DNA from: GCA-2731375 sp964590195 | Lineage (GTDB): Bacteria > Pseudomonadota > Alphaproteobacteria > GCA-2731375 | Assembly: GCA_964590195.1 (NCBI GenBank) | Contig: CAZPWJ010000012.1 | Coordinates: forward strand, 16,166 to 80,165 | Reading direction: 5' to 3' | Length of the DNA: 64,000 nt | Shown: positions 63,017 through 64,000 of the stretch, piece after piece | Numbering within the stretch: position 1 is the first letter of the stretch | Layout: the number at the start of each line of letters is the position of its first letter | The notes under the pieces: generated by a model | Told to the model about the DNA's origin: nothing | What the model saw: only the letters and a program-made list of their open reading frames with translations | Databases searched by the model: none | Translations under genes and position numbers: made by a program

Positions 63017-63508
63017 ATGAAGACCGCCACACGCAGCACGACTGCTCCCATCGCCGCGCTGACAGCCGCCGCCATATTATTGAGCGCCTGTATCACGACC
63101 GAGGCCCCGAAACAGGGCGCGGGCACGCTTTTGGGCGCGGTTGGCGGCGCCTTGGCCGGCTCGCAGGTGGGCAAGGGCAGGGGCCGTATCGTCGCTGTGG
63201 CCGCCGGTACCCTTCTGGGTGCCTTCATGGGTGCCGAAATCGGCCGCTCCCTGGACCGGGCCGACCGGATCGCCCTGGCCAATGCCCAGCAGCAGGCGCA
63301 TTTCGCCCCCGTGGGCGAGACCATTGAATGGTCCAATCCGGACAGCGGTCATCACGGCGAAATTCTTGCCACCCGCGAGGGCCGTTCCAGCAGTGGGCGC
63401 TATTGCCGGGAATATCAGCACAGCGTGGTGATTAACGATCAGGTGCAGCAAGCCTACGGCACCGCCTGCCGCCAGCCCGACGGCAGCTGGCAGGTGATCG
63501 ACGGGTGA
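63017..63508 (+). CDS. 17-kDa surface-antigen-like glycine-zipper lipoprotein
   Basis: The 163-residue protein has a lipoprotein signal with lipobox LLSAC (Cys25), a glycine-zipper 2TM region (about 38-75; GTLLGAVGGALAGSQVG, then AGTLLGAFMGAEIGRSL) and a C-terminal domain with two Cys (RYCREYQHSV, then GTACRQPDGSW). It matches the outer-membrane 17-kDa antigen family of Rickettsiales and relatives. I chose the ATG at 63017, with GGAG 8 bases upstream; the frame is open 135 bases further 5'. Confidence 0.88.
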   Translation: MKTATRSTTAPIAALTAAAILLSACITTEAPKQGAGTLLGAVGGALAGSQVGKGRGRIVAVAAGTLLGAFMGAEIGRSLDRADRIALANAQQQAHFAPVGETIEWSNPDSGHHGEILATREGRSSSGRYCREYQHSVVINDQVQQAYGTACRQPDGSWQVIDG

Positions 63509-63604
63509 TATGGCATTACATGGATTAATGGCGAAAAGCAGTGGCCAAATAGCGACTTTTTTCGTATGAGTGATGCAGCGTAAGAGCAAGGAGCCTGTGG
63601 TCCC

Positions 63605-63937
63605 GTGACGACAGTAATGGTCGCAAAATTCCAGATCGGCGATGTCGTTAAGCACCGTGTTCACCCCTTCCGGGGTGTGGTGTTCGACGTGGACCCGGTC
63701 TTCGCCAATTCCGAGGAATGGCTGATGTCCATTCCCGAGGAAGTCCGCCCCCGGCGCGAGCAGCCGTTCTATCATCTGTTGGCGGAGAACGCGCAGACCA
63801 CCTATGTCGCCTATGTTTCGGAGCAGAATTTGTTGACCGATGACAACGGCGAACCGGTGCGTCATCCGGAGGTTGAAGAATACTTCACGGGTATCGAGGA
63901 TGGCCGCTATGTCCGGCGGGATCTGCCCATTAACTAG
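63605..63937 (+). CDS. hspQ: Heat-shock protein HspQ
   Basis: The 110-residue protein is HspQ (YccV-like): KFQIGDVVKHRVHPFRGVVFDVDP, then EQPFYHLLAENAQTTYVAYVSEQNL and a C-terminal VEEYFTGIEDGRYVRRD. In Escherichia coli HspQ is a Lon specificity factor and binds hemimethylated DNA. The start is probably the GTG at 63605 (AGGAG about 11 bases ahead); the ATG at 63617 is an alternative. It is independent of the lipoprotein gene. Confidence 0.94.
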   Translation: MTTVMVAKFQIGDVVKHRVHPFRGVVFDVDPVFANSEEWLMSIPEEVRPRREQPFYHLLAENAQTTYVAYVSEQNLLTDDNGEPVRHPEVEEYFTGIEDGRYVRRDLPIN

Positions 63938-64000
63938 CGTGTTTCAACATTCCGTGCCTATCCGGTTAACGCAGACACCCACTTCATGTAGGGTGCTTCC

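Overview
The window is a dense, GC-rich (visually about 60%) bacterial chromosome segment with short intergenic gaps. It has no rRNA, tRNA, CRISPR array, transposase or integrase that I can see. The gene content points to an alphaproteobacterium of Rhodospirillales type, probably marine or free-living. The pointers are a class I (archaeal-type) lysyl-tRNA synthetase, a complete urtABCDE-ureDABCEFG block, a DUF4170 protein, HspQ, a 17-kDa-antigen-like lipoprotein, and the class GN sortase with its dedicated target protein. This assignment is an inference from gene families, not from a marker alignment.

Layout. 0-4.7 kb: two divergent xanthine-dehydrogenase-family molybdenum subunits (the first cut by the left edge) and a class IV aminotransferase whose last ~115 bp are repeated downstream, with a small basic ORF between the copies. 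5.0-6.9 kb: a leaderless subtilisin-like protease with acidic and proline/arginine-rich linkers, followed by a small protein resembling the protease's own I9-type propeptide; this is the best candidate here for an undescribed system. 6.9-15.8 kb: DinG-like helicase, class I LysRS, an SMP-30 protein, a membrane adenylate cyclase, and an XRE regulator/PAS protein pair with two matching palindromic operators. 15.9-21.2 kb: MFS transporter, then a coupled SMP-30/decarboxylating-dehydrogenase/Gfo-Idh operon that looks like sugar-acid catabolism, and an EamA exporter.

21.2-32.6 kb: folE, then one long leftward operon for urea use: Tat-exported urea-binding protein UrtA, permeases UrtB/UrtC, ATPases UrtD/UrtE, urease UreABC, and the nickel assembly proteins UreD/E/F/G. 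A consensus sigma-54 promoter lies ahead of urtA and a hairpin lies between urtA and urtB, which fits nitrogen control with extra expression of the binding protein.

32.9-53.7 kb: metabolic and signalling genes: PAS histidine kinase, propionyl-CoA synthetase, a second cyclase, PaaI thioesterase, ANKH/MATE-like transporter, NHL protein, TypA/BipA, a TauD-like oxygenase, a DUF1194 protein, a CaiB-type CoA-transferase, a zinc deacylase, an APH-like protein, CysK, a DHA2 exporter, and YbaK-like and GYD-domain proteins. Three copies of a 97-bp REP-like palindromic element (one rearranged) sit in intergenic gaps.

53.7-64 kb: a cytochrome P450 with a MaoC-like protein lacking the usual catalytic Asp/Asn; the class GN sortase and its VIT/VWA target, followed by a small membrane protein and a SIMPL protein; an iron-sulfur QueG-like protein one base away from an acyl-CoA synthetase with a helix-turn-helix-like N-terminus; a glycine-zipper lipoprotein; and HspQ.
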